Part shown: positions 1 to 8,005 of the stretch, in pieces | Layout of the letters: every line of letters begins with the position of its first letter | Position numbering within the stretch: position 1 is the stretch's first letter | Source of the DNA: Chitinivibrionia bacterium | Lineage (GTDB): Bacteria > Krumholzibacteriota > Krumholzibacteriia > WVZY01 | Length of the DNA: 20,674 nt | NCBI GenBank assembly: GCA_016208665.1 | Contig: JACQXT010000155.1 | Coordinates: 1 to 20,674 of the forward strand | Reading direction: 5' to 3' | Position numbers and translations under genes: made by a program | The notes under the pieces: model-generated | Told to the model about the DNA's origin: nothing | What the model saw: only the letters and a program-made list of their open reading frames with translations | Database searches by the model: none

Positions 1-990
1 TCATGGAACAGCGGTTTCATGATGAAAGAGCAATATCCGGAACTCCATCGCGAGATCAAGGCCCGGGTAATAGAACTCGTCCGCTCCCGGAACATCGACG
101 TGATCCATTGCGCGTCTCTCGATTCTGCGGAATTCGTCGAGGATACGGAAGGATGCGGCGCGCTCCTGCACCTGGTGGATTCGGTGACGCTGGAGAAACG
201 AAGGGAGCTGGGCGCCGAGAAATCCCTGATAGGGCGCCTCCGGAAGGTTCACCAGCTGTGGTGGTATTCCAGGATCAGCCGCTACGAGAAGCGCGTGATG
301 CGCCGCTTCGATGCGACCGTCACCGTCGGCACAAAGGATTTCGAGGTTCTTACGGCGCTGTCTCCCCGCGCGAACATCGTGCTGATACCGAACGGCGTCG
401 ATGCCGGTTTTTTCACGATGGTGCCGGACAAGCAGCCGGCGCGGCCGACGGTGCTGTTTACGGGCAACATGCGGTTTCCTCCCAATATGGACGCGGTCGT
501 GTTTTTTCACGACGAGGTGTTCCCGCTCATCAGGAAGCGCTTCCCCGATGCGCGCTTCGTCATCGCCGGCACTTCTCCCGCCCGGCACATCCAGGCGCTG
601 TCCGACGGCGACGGCGTCCTGGTCACCGGATTCGTCGATGATATTCGAACGGTGATGGCCGATACGGACGTCATCGTATGCCCCATGAGAATCGGCGGAG
701 GAATCAAGAACAAGATTTTAGAGGCGATGGCGGCGGGACGGCCGGTCGTTTCGACGTCGCTGGGCGCGGAAGGGGTGGACGCGCGGCACGGCGAGACGAT
801 CATGATCGCGGACGCGCCGCAGGCGATCGCCGACGCCGTCGCGGCGCTCTTGAAGGACCGGTCGCTGCGGGACCGCATCGCAGCGCGGGCGCGGCGGCTC
901 GTCGAGGAACGCTATACGTGGGAGCTGTCGTCAAGGAAGTATGAAGAGGTGTATGAACAGCTGCTTCGGCGCCGAACACAGTCGAAATGA
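1..990 (+). CDS. GT4-family glycosyltransferase, 5' end cut by window edge
   Basis: The frame is open from base 1, so the gene begins outside the window; 329 residues are visible. It probably transfers a sugar from a nucleotide-sugar donor during surface polysaccharide assembly, at the cytoplasmic face of the membrane. The C-terminal half has the GT-B/GT4 layout: a linker ending IPNGVDAGFF, then a GNMRFPPN strand-loop where the second Rossmann domain starts, then VIAGTSP, and the donor-binding segment GGGIKNKILEAMAAGRPVV followed by SLGAEG. The acidic residue in KNKILEA is the usual EX7E-type position. The donor and acceptor cannot be read from sequence. The flippase gene follows after a 76-base gap with no feature seen in it, so the two are probably co-transcribed. 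An in-frame ATG pair at 19-24 exists, but homologous sequence continues upstream of it. Confidence 0.88.
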   Translation, partial: SWNSGFMMKEQYPELHREIKARVIELVRSRNIDVIHCASLDSAEFVEDTEGCGALLHLVDSVTLEKRRELGAEKSLIGRLRKVHQLWWYSRISRYEKRVMRRFDATVTVGTKDFEVLTALSPRANIVLIPNGVDAGFFTMVPDKQPARPTVLFTGNMRFPPNMDAVVFFHDEVFPLIRKRFPDARFVIAGTSPARHIQALSDGDGVLVTGFVDDIRTVMADTDVIVCPMRIGGGIKNKILEAMAAGRPVVSTSLGAEGVDARHGETIMIADAPQAIADAVAALLKDRSLRDRIAARARRLVEERYTWELSSRKYEEVYEQLLRRRTQSK

Positions 991-1066
991 CCCGTCGTCC
1001 CCGCCGCGCCGCGAGCCGCAGCGCATGCCGTGCCGCTCGACGGGGCGATCGTAGCGAGGTCTTCCG

Positions 1067-2524
1067 TTGGCCAAATCCATCAGTCATCAAGTCGGCATCT
1101 TATCGCTCAGCCGCATGTTCGCCTTCGCGGTGATGTTCTTCGTGCCGATCATCAATACCCGGACGCTGAGCGTCGAGCACTACGGGTACTACCGGCAATT
1201 CTGGCTGATTTTCGAAACGCTTACCCCGATCCTTATTCTCGGATTCCCGCGAAGTCTCCTGTACGGCCTTCCCCGAGCGGACCGCGCCGAGGAGAAGTCG
1301 GTGTATATAACCCAGACCATCGTCTTTCTCCTGATCATGTCGGTCGTGAGCTTCTTCATCTATCTGATAATGAAATCCTATCTCGGCGGCGATCTCGGCG
1401 CGATGGTGAGGTCCTTTTTCTGGCGTCTTTCGTTTTTCACGATATTCATGATTATTTCGAATTACATGGACTGGCTGTTCGTCGCCGAGAAGCAAGCGGT
1501 GCGGCAGGCGCTGTACAACGGCAGTACCTCCGTCGCTCAGGCGTTGATGGTGATGCTCGTGTCGTGGTATATGCGCGACGTCAACTACTTGATCTGGGGC
1601 TTGGCGCTGTTCGCGCTTGCAAAATTCGGTTTTGCAATGGCGTATACATTCGCGGTCTACAAACCGCGGGTATCGCTGATATCCCTGCCGACGATACGGG
1701 AACAGTTGTCCTTCGCATTGCCGCTGGGAACGGCCGGCATCGTGTACGTCCTGCTCGGGCAGACGGATAAATATATCATCAACCACTACCTCGGGAGGGA
1801 GGCGTTCGCCATCTACTCGATCGGCGCGCTGCAGATACCGGTCATCGGCATCATCAGCGGGGCCGTGACGAGCGTTACCTTCCCGCTCATGGCGCAATAC
1901 CAGAAGGCGGGCGATTACGCGGGAATCATAACCCTGTGGAACCGGGCGATGCTGAAAACGGCCGTCATGCTGTTTCCCGTGGTTGTCTTCCTCGGGGTCA
2001 TGGCCCGGCCGGTGTTTATCATTCTGTACCCGATAACCTACATCGCCGCCGTCCCCGTGTTTCTCATCTATCTGCTCATGGTGCCCCGGTTCGCGAGCGA
2101 GGCAGGCAGCTTGCTCCAGGTCTTCAATAAGAATGTGTATCTATTCGTGCTGTTCATTGTCGGATTTCTGCTGAATATCGTTCTCAGTATCGCTCTGTTC
2201 AATCTGATCGGACGATTGGGCCCGCCGATATCCATATTGATCGTGCTCTATGCGATTCATATCATGGCGCTGCACAAGGCGGGGCAGTTGCTCGGTACCG
2301 GCATGGCGCACCTCCTGCAATGGGGCAATCTGCTGAAGCGATTCCTGGCGGCGCTCGCCCCCGGCCTCGTGATATGGGCGCTGAGCAGACTGTATCATGT
2401 GGATTCGATCTTCGAACTGGGAGCGGCGGGGGTCCTCTATGGCGCGCTCTACATCGCGCTTTGCGCGCGGTTCCGGTATTTCACCCTGAGAGACTTGAAG
2501 TCGGCTGCGGGCATCACGCAGTGA
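1067..2524 (+). CDS. Wzx-like polysaccharide flippase (MOP superfamily)
   Basis: A 485-residue, strongly hydrophobic protein with about 12-14 predicted membrane segments. It is of the size and composition of polysaccharide/lipid-linked oligosaccharide translocases. The N-terminus (QVGILSLSRMFAFAVMFF, then ARTLS-like NTRTLSVEHYG) is typical of that family, in which the first helix is followed by a conserved loop and a YGxY-type motif. Its likely role is to flip undecaprenyl-linked oligosaccharide units across the inner membrane. The start chosen is TTG at 1067, preceded by GAGGT at 1056-1060 with six bases between, a good ribosome site for a non-ATG start. It follows the glycosyltransferase on the same strand and converges on the methyltransferase gene. 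The 45-base convergent gap 2525-2569 holds no convincing terminator. Confidence 0.85.
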   Translation: MAKSISHQVGILSLSRMFAFAVMFFVPIINTRTLSVEHYGYYRQFWLIFETLTPILILGFPRSLLYGLPRADRAEEKSVYITQTIVFLLIMSVVSFFIYLIMKSYLGGDLGAMVRSFFWRLSFFTIFMIISNYMDWLFVAEKQAVRQALYNGSTSVAQALMVMLVSWYMRDVNYLIWGLALFALAKFGFAMAYTFAVYKPRVSLISLPTIREQLSFALPLGTAGIVYVLLGQTDKYIINHYLGREAFAIYSIGALQIPVIGIISGAVTSVTFPLMAQYQKAGDYAGIITLWNRAMLKTAVMLFPVVVFLGVMARPVFIILYPITYIAAVPVFLIYLLMVPRFASEAGSLLQVFNKNVYLFVLFIVGFLLNIVLSIALFNLIGRLGPPISILIVLYAIHIMALHKAGQLLGTGMAHLLQWGNLLKRFLAALAPGLVIWALSRLYHVDSIFELGAAGVLYGALYIALCARFRYFTLRDLKSAAGITQ

Positions 2525-2569
2525 GATCCTCGGGAGTTCGATAGGGAGAGCGGCGGGCAATCGTCGCGC

Positions 2570-3340
2570 TCATGCCTTCTCTATGATCCCCGCGAGAAGC
2601 CAGTTTGCGCCGGGATAGGGACTGTTGTAGACGAACGTCGTATCGGCGACGGCGCGCGCATCCACCTCGACCCATTGATTATCGTAAGAAATCCTCTTCA
2701 TGAGAAACTGCTTGGTCAGTCCCATCTCGCCCCGCTTGAGCAGGCCGTCCATATACGAGTTGCATCCGAGCGGGAGCGTCACGAGAATTATTCCGCCGGG
2801 CGCGGCGATCGTCCTGAGGTTCTCGACCGCACGGAGCAGTTTCGCCGGATCCTTCGAACCGTCGTCCCATCCGACGTGTTCGAGCGTGGAAATGCTCACG
2901 ATCACATCGTACGTTCTCGCGGGATGGAAATCCGCGATGTCCTGGTTCACGATGGTTTCGCCCTTTTCGAACAGATCGACGATGTCGTGAGGAAACGCGC
3001 AGTAGTGCGGCAGGACGGCGCCGACTTCGAGGATGGACCGGTTCGGTCCGTACGTATCGATGAACCACCGCGCGATCGGTATCTCAACGGCGCGTTCGTT
3101 GTTATAGGTGAGGTTATAGCGGTGATAGAAGTACGGCAATCGCAGGTTCTGGAACTCGAACCTCAGATGCCGTTTGAAGATCCGGTAGTATGCGGTGAGC
3201 AGATGGTACTGCAGCCGCTGGGTCCTCGTGGTCCGGAAGACGAAGTTCATGAATCTGCCGGCGAAGGCGCGAAGCCCGTAACGCTTCAGCACGTAGAGCG
3301 CTTTCTCCGCCATCGTCCCGCGCATTGTGGTGTTCTCCAT
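2570..3340 (-). CDS. class I SAM-dependent methyltransferase-like protein
   Basis: A Rossmann-type SAM methyltransferase is the best reading. ILEVGAVLPHY (residues 109-119 counted from the upstream ATG at 3358) is motif I in a variant lacking the full GxGxG. VNQDI supplies the acidic residue after strand 2, and VSISTLEHVG is the post-strand-4 motif seen in small methyltransferases of glycan clusters. PGGIILVTLPLG follows as motif III. Two ATGs compete. The upstream one at 3358 gives 262 residues but has only a weak ribosome site; the one at 3340 (MENTTM) has AGGGAAG seven bases ahead, so I prefer it, giving 256 residues. The gene lies 38 bases after the large membrane protein gene and is probably the last of the operon. 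A sugar or capsule methyl group is a plausible product; the substrate is unknown. Confidence 0.78.
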   Translation of the reverse strand: MENTTMRGTMAEKALYVLKRYGLRAFAGRFMNFVFRTTRTQRLQYHLLTAYYRIFKRHLRFEFQNLRLPYFYHRYNLTYNNERAVEIPIARWFIDTYGPNRSILEVGAVLPHYCAFPHDIVDLFEKGETIVNQDIADFHPARTYDVIVSISTLEHVGWDDGSKDPAKLLRAVENLRTIAAPGGIILVTLPLGCNSYMDGLLKRGEMGLTKQFLMKRISYDNQWVEVDARAVADTTFVYNSPYPGANWLLAGIIEKA

Positions 3341-3378
3341 GGTCGGCTTCCCTTTCATTGTATGCCCTGCGGATGCGC

Positions 3379-5907
3379 TCAGCGAATCTCGATGTCCGCG
3401 ACCGCGACGCCCTGATACATATCGTCGTCGTACAGCAAATCCCGCAATCGAATATTTTGAATGACGGGGACGTCTATGAGCTTGACGGAAACGGTATATC
3501 GTCCGGGAGCCATAGCGGGCGGCACAAGCGCAACGGCGCTATCGAACACGAGCGCGCCGTCCGGCCACACCTCGGGGCTGAACATGCCGTTCAGTATCTT
3601 GTGATCGGCTCGAAAGCGGTATCGCCGCCCCGTGGCGGCTTCCGTCGCCTTGCGAATCAATTTCGGAAACGGTTTCCCCGCCAGCGGCAGCTTGGGATCC
3701 GCGTGATCGAAGCGAACCAGCACGACATAGTTGCGCAGTTCGTATGCCCGGCTCTTCGACCACACGAAGGACACCGCGAGCGAATCATTCTGTGAGAGAA
3801 CCGCGGCGCCTATTTTGAACGCTTCGAGGCGCGCCGCGCCGGCCTCGCGGCCGATGCGGACGAACGCATCGGGGATCGCCGCGAGACAGTATGGATTGTC
3901 AGGCGGTTCCGCGGCCCCGGCCGGACGCCCGCCGGTCCGGCGAAACACAAGAAATCCGCCGACGTCGTAGAGCTTCTCGAAGCACTCGGGATGAGAGAGG
4001 AACTTATCGCGAATTCGCGGATAGAGGCTCTCGTCCATCGACCAGAAGTGCGGCCTGAACGTTCGGGGGATCCGGTTATTGAGCACGACGTAGTGCGCAT
4101 GCATATCCGAGAGGGCGCCGATCGTCCCGGAAAGAGACGTGAAAGGACTCAGGATGTCCCTGGTGGCGCCGATTCGCTTCGGCAGGGAATGGTCGCCGGG
4201 CGGGGCATGCTGGTCGAGCGTGCACGTAACGCGGTGCGGGGTGAGGGCGGCGACGGAGTAGCACGTGAGCGGATCGCTTGCAACGACCGATCCCGGCGGC
4301 AATCCGGCGCGAAGAAAGTCCAGGCCGTCCTTCCAGAGGAGATAGCTGTCCTCTCGTTCCGCGCGCAGCCTCGAGGGCGAGAAGATGGTCGCGCGGGCCA
4401 CCGGCGCGAATTCCATGACGACGGCAACCGCCATGGCGGCAAAGACGACCGCGGAGAACACCGGCCTGGGCCCGCCGCGCGTTCTGACGAAATGCACAAT
4501 GAAGAAAGCGGCCAGCATATAGTGGGGGACGACCTGCGGAAGGCGGAGAACGAGATAAGTCAGCGCGCGCTGGAGCGGCGGGAGGAGAATCGGATTGAGC
4601 AGAACGATCGGTATGGTGAGGGACGCGGCTATCAAGTAGCCCACGCCGGCCCGCGCGCGGCGTTCCTTCCAGAGCGGTATGCATGCGGCGAATGCCAGGA
4701 GACCCGTCGCTCCGAACCAGGAGAAGAGCTTGATGGGATCGGCGATGAACCAATGGGGAGTGAGATACGCGATTCCCTGGAGTTCCCGGTGCAGGTCGTT
4801 GCTTGCCGAATACGCGGTGAAGTAGCGATAGACGGCGTACGGAGCCGCGCCCGCCATCGACGCGAGGAACATCGCGGTAACCCTTCGCGCATGCTCCGCG
4901 AGCGAATTCTGAGGAAAACATGTTTTCCACGCCAGGATGATTGCGAAAACAAATGCCGCGAGCACCGCGAACATGATGTGGACCGCCGCGGCCGCGAATG
5001 CGAAGCAGGCGCACGCAACAAGAAGGCGCGCATCCCGTTTCTCGAGGAACCGGACGGCGAACACGATGAGAAACAGAAGGAACACGAAACCGAACCGGCT
5101 CCCGTAGTATGATTCCCTCAACGAGGCTTCGCCTATTCCGTTGATGCTTCCCGCCAGGTATAGGAGCGCTGCGAGGGCCGCGATCCATTGATCCTCGAAC
5201 AGCATGAACGCCGCGCCTAAGACGCCGAGCACGAGGGCGAGCGCGCAGAGCGCGTTCCATGCGCCGATGCTCGGGAGCGCGTCGATGTTGAGGTAGCGGC
5301 AGGAGAGCGCGTAGCGCGGGTGCGTCAAGCCGTTGCGCGTGTCCTTTCCGTCGTCGCCGGCGTCGGCGTAGATCGCGGTCAGGGGAAACGGCTTCCCGGT
5401 GTCGCGAATTTCGTTTACGTATCCCGCGTGGTCCAGCGTGTCGCGGGTGAGGGCGATCGACGCGCCGCTCCTCCACAGAAAGAAAAAGACGGGAACGCAC
5501 GCGATGAGAACGAGGATCGCGCCCGCGCGAAGGCCCGCGCGCCCGTGCGGGGCGGCGCCGCGTCTCTTTTCATTGATCCACGACAATGCCCAGGGCATCG
5601 CCAGAGCGGCGGGCAGCGCGTATTGGAGCGCGGCCTGGGAGACGCCTGCGAGCGCCTGGATAAAGAACAGGAGCAGCAGGTAGAACAAGCCGAAGAGAAA
5701 TCCCGTCGTGACGTTGACGAGAGAATCCTCGTGGCTCTTGAGGACGATCTGCCGGATGAAAACGCCGGGGAACAGAATCGTATAGCACAGAAGAAACGGG
5801 ATTCCCCAGGCCTCGACCGGGCCGGGAAGCAGGCGCCAGGGATTCGCGTAATACAAGGCGCTCAGAACGAGAAAAAGCGCCAATTCAGCACGTCGCATAT
5901 TCGGCAT
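3379..5907 (-). CDS. large polytopic membrane protein, GT-C glycosyltransferase-like
   Basis: About 842 residues. The first ~510 hold roughly 12 hydrophobic segments; the last ~330 are soluble and beta-rich, probably extracytoplasmic. After the early membrane segments, a loop reads ALTRDTLDHAGYVNEI followed by GKPFP. An Asp/His-containing first outer loop of this kind is characteristic of GT-C glycosyltransferases that use polyprenyl-phosphate sugars, so a role in glycan transfer or polymerisation outside the inner membrane is my inference. I cannot name a family. The frame opens further upstream at TTG 5940, but ATG 5907 (MPNMRRAEL) has GGGAC about eight bases ahead and is followed directly by a membrane segment, so it is preferred. 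It lies 65 bases after the MauE/DoxX gene on the same strand. Confidence 0.75.
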   Translation of the reverse strand: MPNMRRAELALFLVLSALYYANPWRLLPGPVEAWGIPFLLCYTILFPGVFIRQIVLKSHEDSLVNVTTGFLFGLFYLLLLFFIQALAGVSQAALQYALPAALAMPWALSWINEKRRGAAPHGRAGLRAGAILVLIACVPVFFFLWRSGASIALTRDTLDHAGYVNEIRDTGKPFPLTAIYADAGDDGKDTRNGLTHPRYALSCRYLNIDALPSIGAWNALCALALVLGVLGAAFMLFEDQWIAALAALLYLAGSINGIGEASLRESYYGSRFGFVFLLFLIVFAVRFLEKRDARLLVACACFAFAAAAVHIMFAVLAAFVFAIILAWKTCFPQNSLAEHARRVTAMFLASMAGAAPYAVYRYFTAYSASNDLHRELQGIAYLTPHWFIADPIKLFSWFGATGLLAFAACIPLWKERRARAGVGYLIAASLTIPIVLLNPILLPPLQRALTYLVLRLPQVVPHYMLAAFFIVHFVRTRGGPRPVFSAVVFAAMAVAVVMEFAPVARATIFSPSRLRAEREDSYLLWKDGLDFLRAGLPPGSVVASDPLTCYSVAALTPHRVTCTLDQHAPPGDHSLPKRIGATRDILSPFTSLSGTIGALSDMHAHYVVLNNRIPRTFRPHFWSMDESLYPRIRDKFLSHPECFEKLYDVGGFLVFRRTGGRPAGAAEPPDNPYCLAAIPDAFVRIGREAGAARLEAFKIGAAVLSQNDSLAVSFVWSKSRAYELRNYVVLVRFDHADPKLPLAGKPFPKLIRKATEAATGRRYRFRADHKILNGMFSPEVWPDGALVFDSAVALVPPAMAPGRYTVSVKLIDVPVIQNIRLRDLLYDDDMYQGVAVADIEIR

Positions 5908-5972
5908 AGAGTACGTCCCGCACCGGTCGATATGCAACAAAGAACTTAGTATTTGCCGTTAATCCGGAATCG

Positions 5973-6479
5973 TTACCGCGACCCGGCAAACACTCTCTGG
6001 ATGGTGAGATACCCTCGTTCGAAGCGCATCACCAGAAAGGCGGCCGCCAGCAGCAGGATATCGCGAACGAGCAGGCTGTAATCCACGCCGTGCCCGCCCT
6101 TGCTCTTGAAGCATCCGCAGTCGATTGCGAGACCGCGGATGAGCGAAATGACGATCGCCGCAATGAACATGAAGAGCATGATGAAAATCGCCGAAGCGGC
6201 CTGCTTCGTGAACACGCCGGCGATGATAAACACGCCGGCGATCATCTCGCTCCAGGCGAGCATGAGGGCGAACAAATTGGAGTATTCGACCGGTATGATC
6301 TTATAGGCTCGAACCGCAATGGCGAACTGGTGCGGGTGCGCGATTTTATCATACGAGGCGTAGACGAAAAGCGCGCCGAGGAGCAGGCGAAGAGAAAAAA
6401 TCACACCGGCGTTCGAAAGAACGGCGATCAGCGCGTTCCGCCTCGATTCTGCGGGAGCCGCCTGCAACATAGCAATCAC
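5973..6479 (-). CDS. MauE/DoxX-family membrane protein with CGCF motif
   Basis: A 168-residue protein with four predicted membrane helices (about residues 26-43, 66-88, 92-114 and 133-151). RLLLGALFVYASYDKI near the first helix and AIDCGCFKS at 118-126 are hallmarks of the MauE/DoxX membrane family; the CxC pair is the MauE-type feature. Family members support disulfide or redox maturation of periplasmic proteins or act beside quinone-linked sulfur enzymes. The substrate here is unknown. The GTG start at 6479 has GGAG seven bases ahead; an ATG three codons later (6470) is the alternative. It follows the rhodanese gene by 28 bases, which suggests a paired redox or sulfur function. Confidence 0.82.
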   Translation of the reverse strand: MIAMLQAAPAESRRNALIAVLSNAGVIFSLRLLLGALFVYASYDKIAHPHQFAIAVRAYKIIPVEYSNLFALMLAWSEMIAGVFIIAGVFTKQAASAIFIMLFMFIAAIVISLIRGLAIDCGCFKSKGGHGVDYSLLVRDILLLAAAFLVMRFERGYLTIQRVFAGSR

Positions 6480-6507
6480 TCTCTTGCTCCGATCATTGTC
6501 CTGGCGA

Positions 6508-7104
6508 TCATTGTTGTTGTGGTTGTTGGGCCGGCAAGCCTTCGGCGGGATATCCGGCCTTCTGCCATTCCTCCCAGCCGCCGCGGAATATCACAACATT
6601 CGTGTAGCCGATAATGACCAGCTCGGAAGCCAGGTTGTCGCTGAAATCGCATGTGGGACCCCAGCAGTAGCACACGATCAGGGTATCCTGCGGCACGGTC
6701 GCCGTGACGGTTTCGTAGTAGTCGGGCAGTTTATCGTAGGGCACGTTCATGGCTCCCGGGATTCGTCCTTCTGCGAACGCCTTTGCGTCGCGGGCGTCCA
6801 TGAAGACGGCCTTCTTCGCATCGAAGAGCGCCCGCGCCTTATCCAGGGGGATGATTCCTTGAAGCCCGGCTCTGTCCGCAGGCCGCACGGCGAAGCTATC
6901 CGGTTCCGGAGAGCTCAGGGCGGAGTCTCCCGGCATGGGCGAACTCGTGGTTCCCTGGAGCCCGGCATTCATCGCACCGGCGTTCTGAATCTGCGGAAAG
7001 AGCTGTATTTTGTTGCTACTAAAAGAATTGTATATTACGCCGACAAGAAGCGAAACGGCGATAAGCGCCGTCCCTCCGAACAACTGCCTGATGAACATTT
7101 TCAC
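6508..7104 (-). CDS. membrane-anchored rhodanese-domain protein
   Basis: The protein has a short cytoplasmic start, one N-terminal membrane helix (FGGTALIAVSLLVGVIY), a low-complexity linker, then a rhodanese domain. The domain shows IPLDKARALFDAKKAVFMDA, the HIPGA-like EGRIPGAMNVPYD, and the active-site region LIVCYCWGPTCDFS. The Cys in YCWGPTC matches the rhodanese nucleophile, with a second Cys five residues on, as in YCxGxxCxxS-type rhodaneses. The domain ends with the usual FRGGWEEWQKAGYP. It is probably tethered in the membrane with the domain in the periplasm, moving sulfane sulfur or acting in thiol redox. The frame is open to 7143, but GTG 7104 is seven bases from AAGGAG, which decides the start (198 residues). 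First gene of the - operon behind a good promoter. Confidence 0.85.
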   Translation of the reverse strand: MKMFIRQLFGGTALIAVSLLVGVIYNSFSSNKIQLFPQIQNAGAMNAGLQGTTSSPMPGDSALSSPEPDSFAVRPADRAGLQGIIPLDKARALFDAKKAVFMDARDAKAFAEGRIPGAMNVPYDKLPDYYETVTATVPQDTLIVCYCWGPTCDFSDNLASELVIIGYTNVVIFRGGWEEWQKAGYPAEGLPAQQPQQQ

Positions 7105-7158
7105 GGAGCAACTCCTTAAACTCAAGGCCGGAATCAGATCCAAGACAATAATCCATTA

Positions 7159-7187
7159 AGTATAGAAGGCGTGAGCCTTTTTCTCAA
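7159..7187 (-). promoter_or_regulatory. sigma70-type promoter for the rhodanese operon
   Basis: Read on the minus strand, TTGAGA (7187-7182) is followed by exactly 17 bases and TATACT (7164-7159). Each hexamer matches the sigma70 consensus in four (TTGAGA) or five (TATACT) of six positions. Transcription would start near 7152, about 48 bases before the GTG at 7104. Confidence 0.65.
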
Positions 7188-7229
7188 CTTGAAAACAGGC
7201 CGTGCTCGTATTTCTACCCTTTGCAATGA

Positions 7230-7240
7230 CGGAAGTTCCG
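7230..7240. promoter_or_regulatory. 11-bp palindrome in the divergent gap
   Basis: CGGAAGTTCCG is a perfect inverted repeat with five-base arms around a central G. It lies between the minus-strand promoter at 7159-7187 and the plus-strand candidate promoter at 7287-7315. It could be an operator, but a site this short may be chance. Apart from the two promoters and this palindrome, I see nothing else in the 244-base gap. Confidence 0.2.
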
Positions 7241-7286
7241 GCTCGCACCCGCAACCGGCGAGCTCCCATGCGGGCGGTTAATGAAG

Positions 7287-7315
7287 TTGCAGCTTCGGAA
7301 AGTATGGTATATTCT
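7287..7315 (+). promoter_or_regulatory. candidate promoter for the HAD/LOG genes
   Basis: TTGCAG (7287-7292) and TATTCT (7310-7315) are separated by 17 bases. TATATT at 7308-7313, with a spacer of 15, is an overlapping alternative. Transcription would start near 7322, leaving a leader of about 27 bases before the ATG at 7349. Confidence 0.4.
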
Positions 7316-7348
7316 ACTGGATTCACGCCCCGGCCTGGCACAATCACG

Positions 7349-8005
7349 ATGAAACACTACGATCTCATATGCTTCGACGTCGACGGAACCCTCGTCGAGC
7401 ATCCCCGGAATAAGGTAATCTGGGAAGTGCTCAACATAAAGATTCTCGGCGACGACGGCATCAACAAGGCCCGCTACAAGATGTACTGCGACGGCGCGAT
7501 CACGTACGATGAGTGGGTGCGCCTGGATGTCCAGGGCTGGCTGGACCGGGGGGCGACGCGGGACCAGATACTCGAGGCGGTCGGCGAGTTCAATCTCATC
7601 GACGGCGCCATGGAAACGGTGCACGAGCTCAAGCGCCGGGGCTACCGCCTCGCGATCATATCGGGAACGCTGAACGTGGTGATCGACGCCTTATTCCCGG
7701 ACCACCCCTTCGAAGAAGTATTTTCGAACAAGATCTTTTTCGACGAACGGGGAAGGCTCGCCTCATGGAAGGCGACACCGTTCGATCTGCACGGCAAGCC
7801 GGTGGCGCTGAAGGCCTTGGCGCATGAGTTCGGCACGACGCTCGAGCGCTCCGCGTTCGTCGGCGACGGCGACAACGATGTGCCGCTGCTCGGCGTGGCG
7901 GGCTACTTCGTTGCGTTCAACCCGCGCTCCAACGAGCTCGAGAAAGGCTCCGACGTGGTCGTCAGGGGAAGAAATCTGAAAAAACTTCTGGAGATATTCG
8001 AATGA
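7349..8005 (+). CDS. HAD-family phosphatase, SerB-like (HAD-IB)
   Basis: A 218-residue phosphohydrolase with all HAD motifs. Motif I is FDVDGTLV (Asp10 nucleophile, Asp12 acid/base). Motif II is the Ser in IISGT (Ser105). A lysine for motif III falls near 150-155, and motif IV is VGDGDNDVPLL (172-181). The helical cap between motifs I and II (about residues 20-85) and the overall order resemble phosphoserine phosphatase and other HAD-IB enzymes. The substrate is not certain, and phosphoserine is only one option. The frame is open to 7202, but the fold begins at MKHYDLICFD, so ATG 7349 is used although no clear ribosome site precedes it. Its stop overlaps the next start as ATGA, so it is coupled to the LOG-family gene. 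Confidence 0.85.
   Translation: MKHYDLICFDVDGTLVEHPRNKVIWEVLNIKILGDDGINKARYKMYCDGAITYDEWVRLDVQGWLDRGATRDQILEAVGEFNLIDGAMETVHELKRRGYRLAIISGTLNVVIDALFPDHPFEEVFSNKIFFDERGRLASWKATPFDLHGKPVALKALAHEFGTTLERSAFVGDGDNDVPLLGVAGYFVAFNPRSNELEKGSDVVVRGRNLKKLLEIFE

Noticed and set aside
2525..2569. Possible terminator in the convergent gap after the flippase
   Set aside because: Only a weak, interrupted GC stem (about GAGCG/CGCTC) without a T-run.
3991..5112. 373-codon plus frame opposite the large membrane protein gene
   Set aside because: Charged, low-complexity translation typical of the antisense of a GC-rich gene.
4076..5500. 474-codon minus frame inside the large membrane protein gene
   Set aside because: Arg-rich, no membrane segments or motifs. 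The other minus frame has a coherent polytopic protein.
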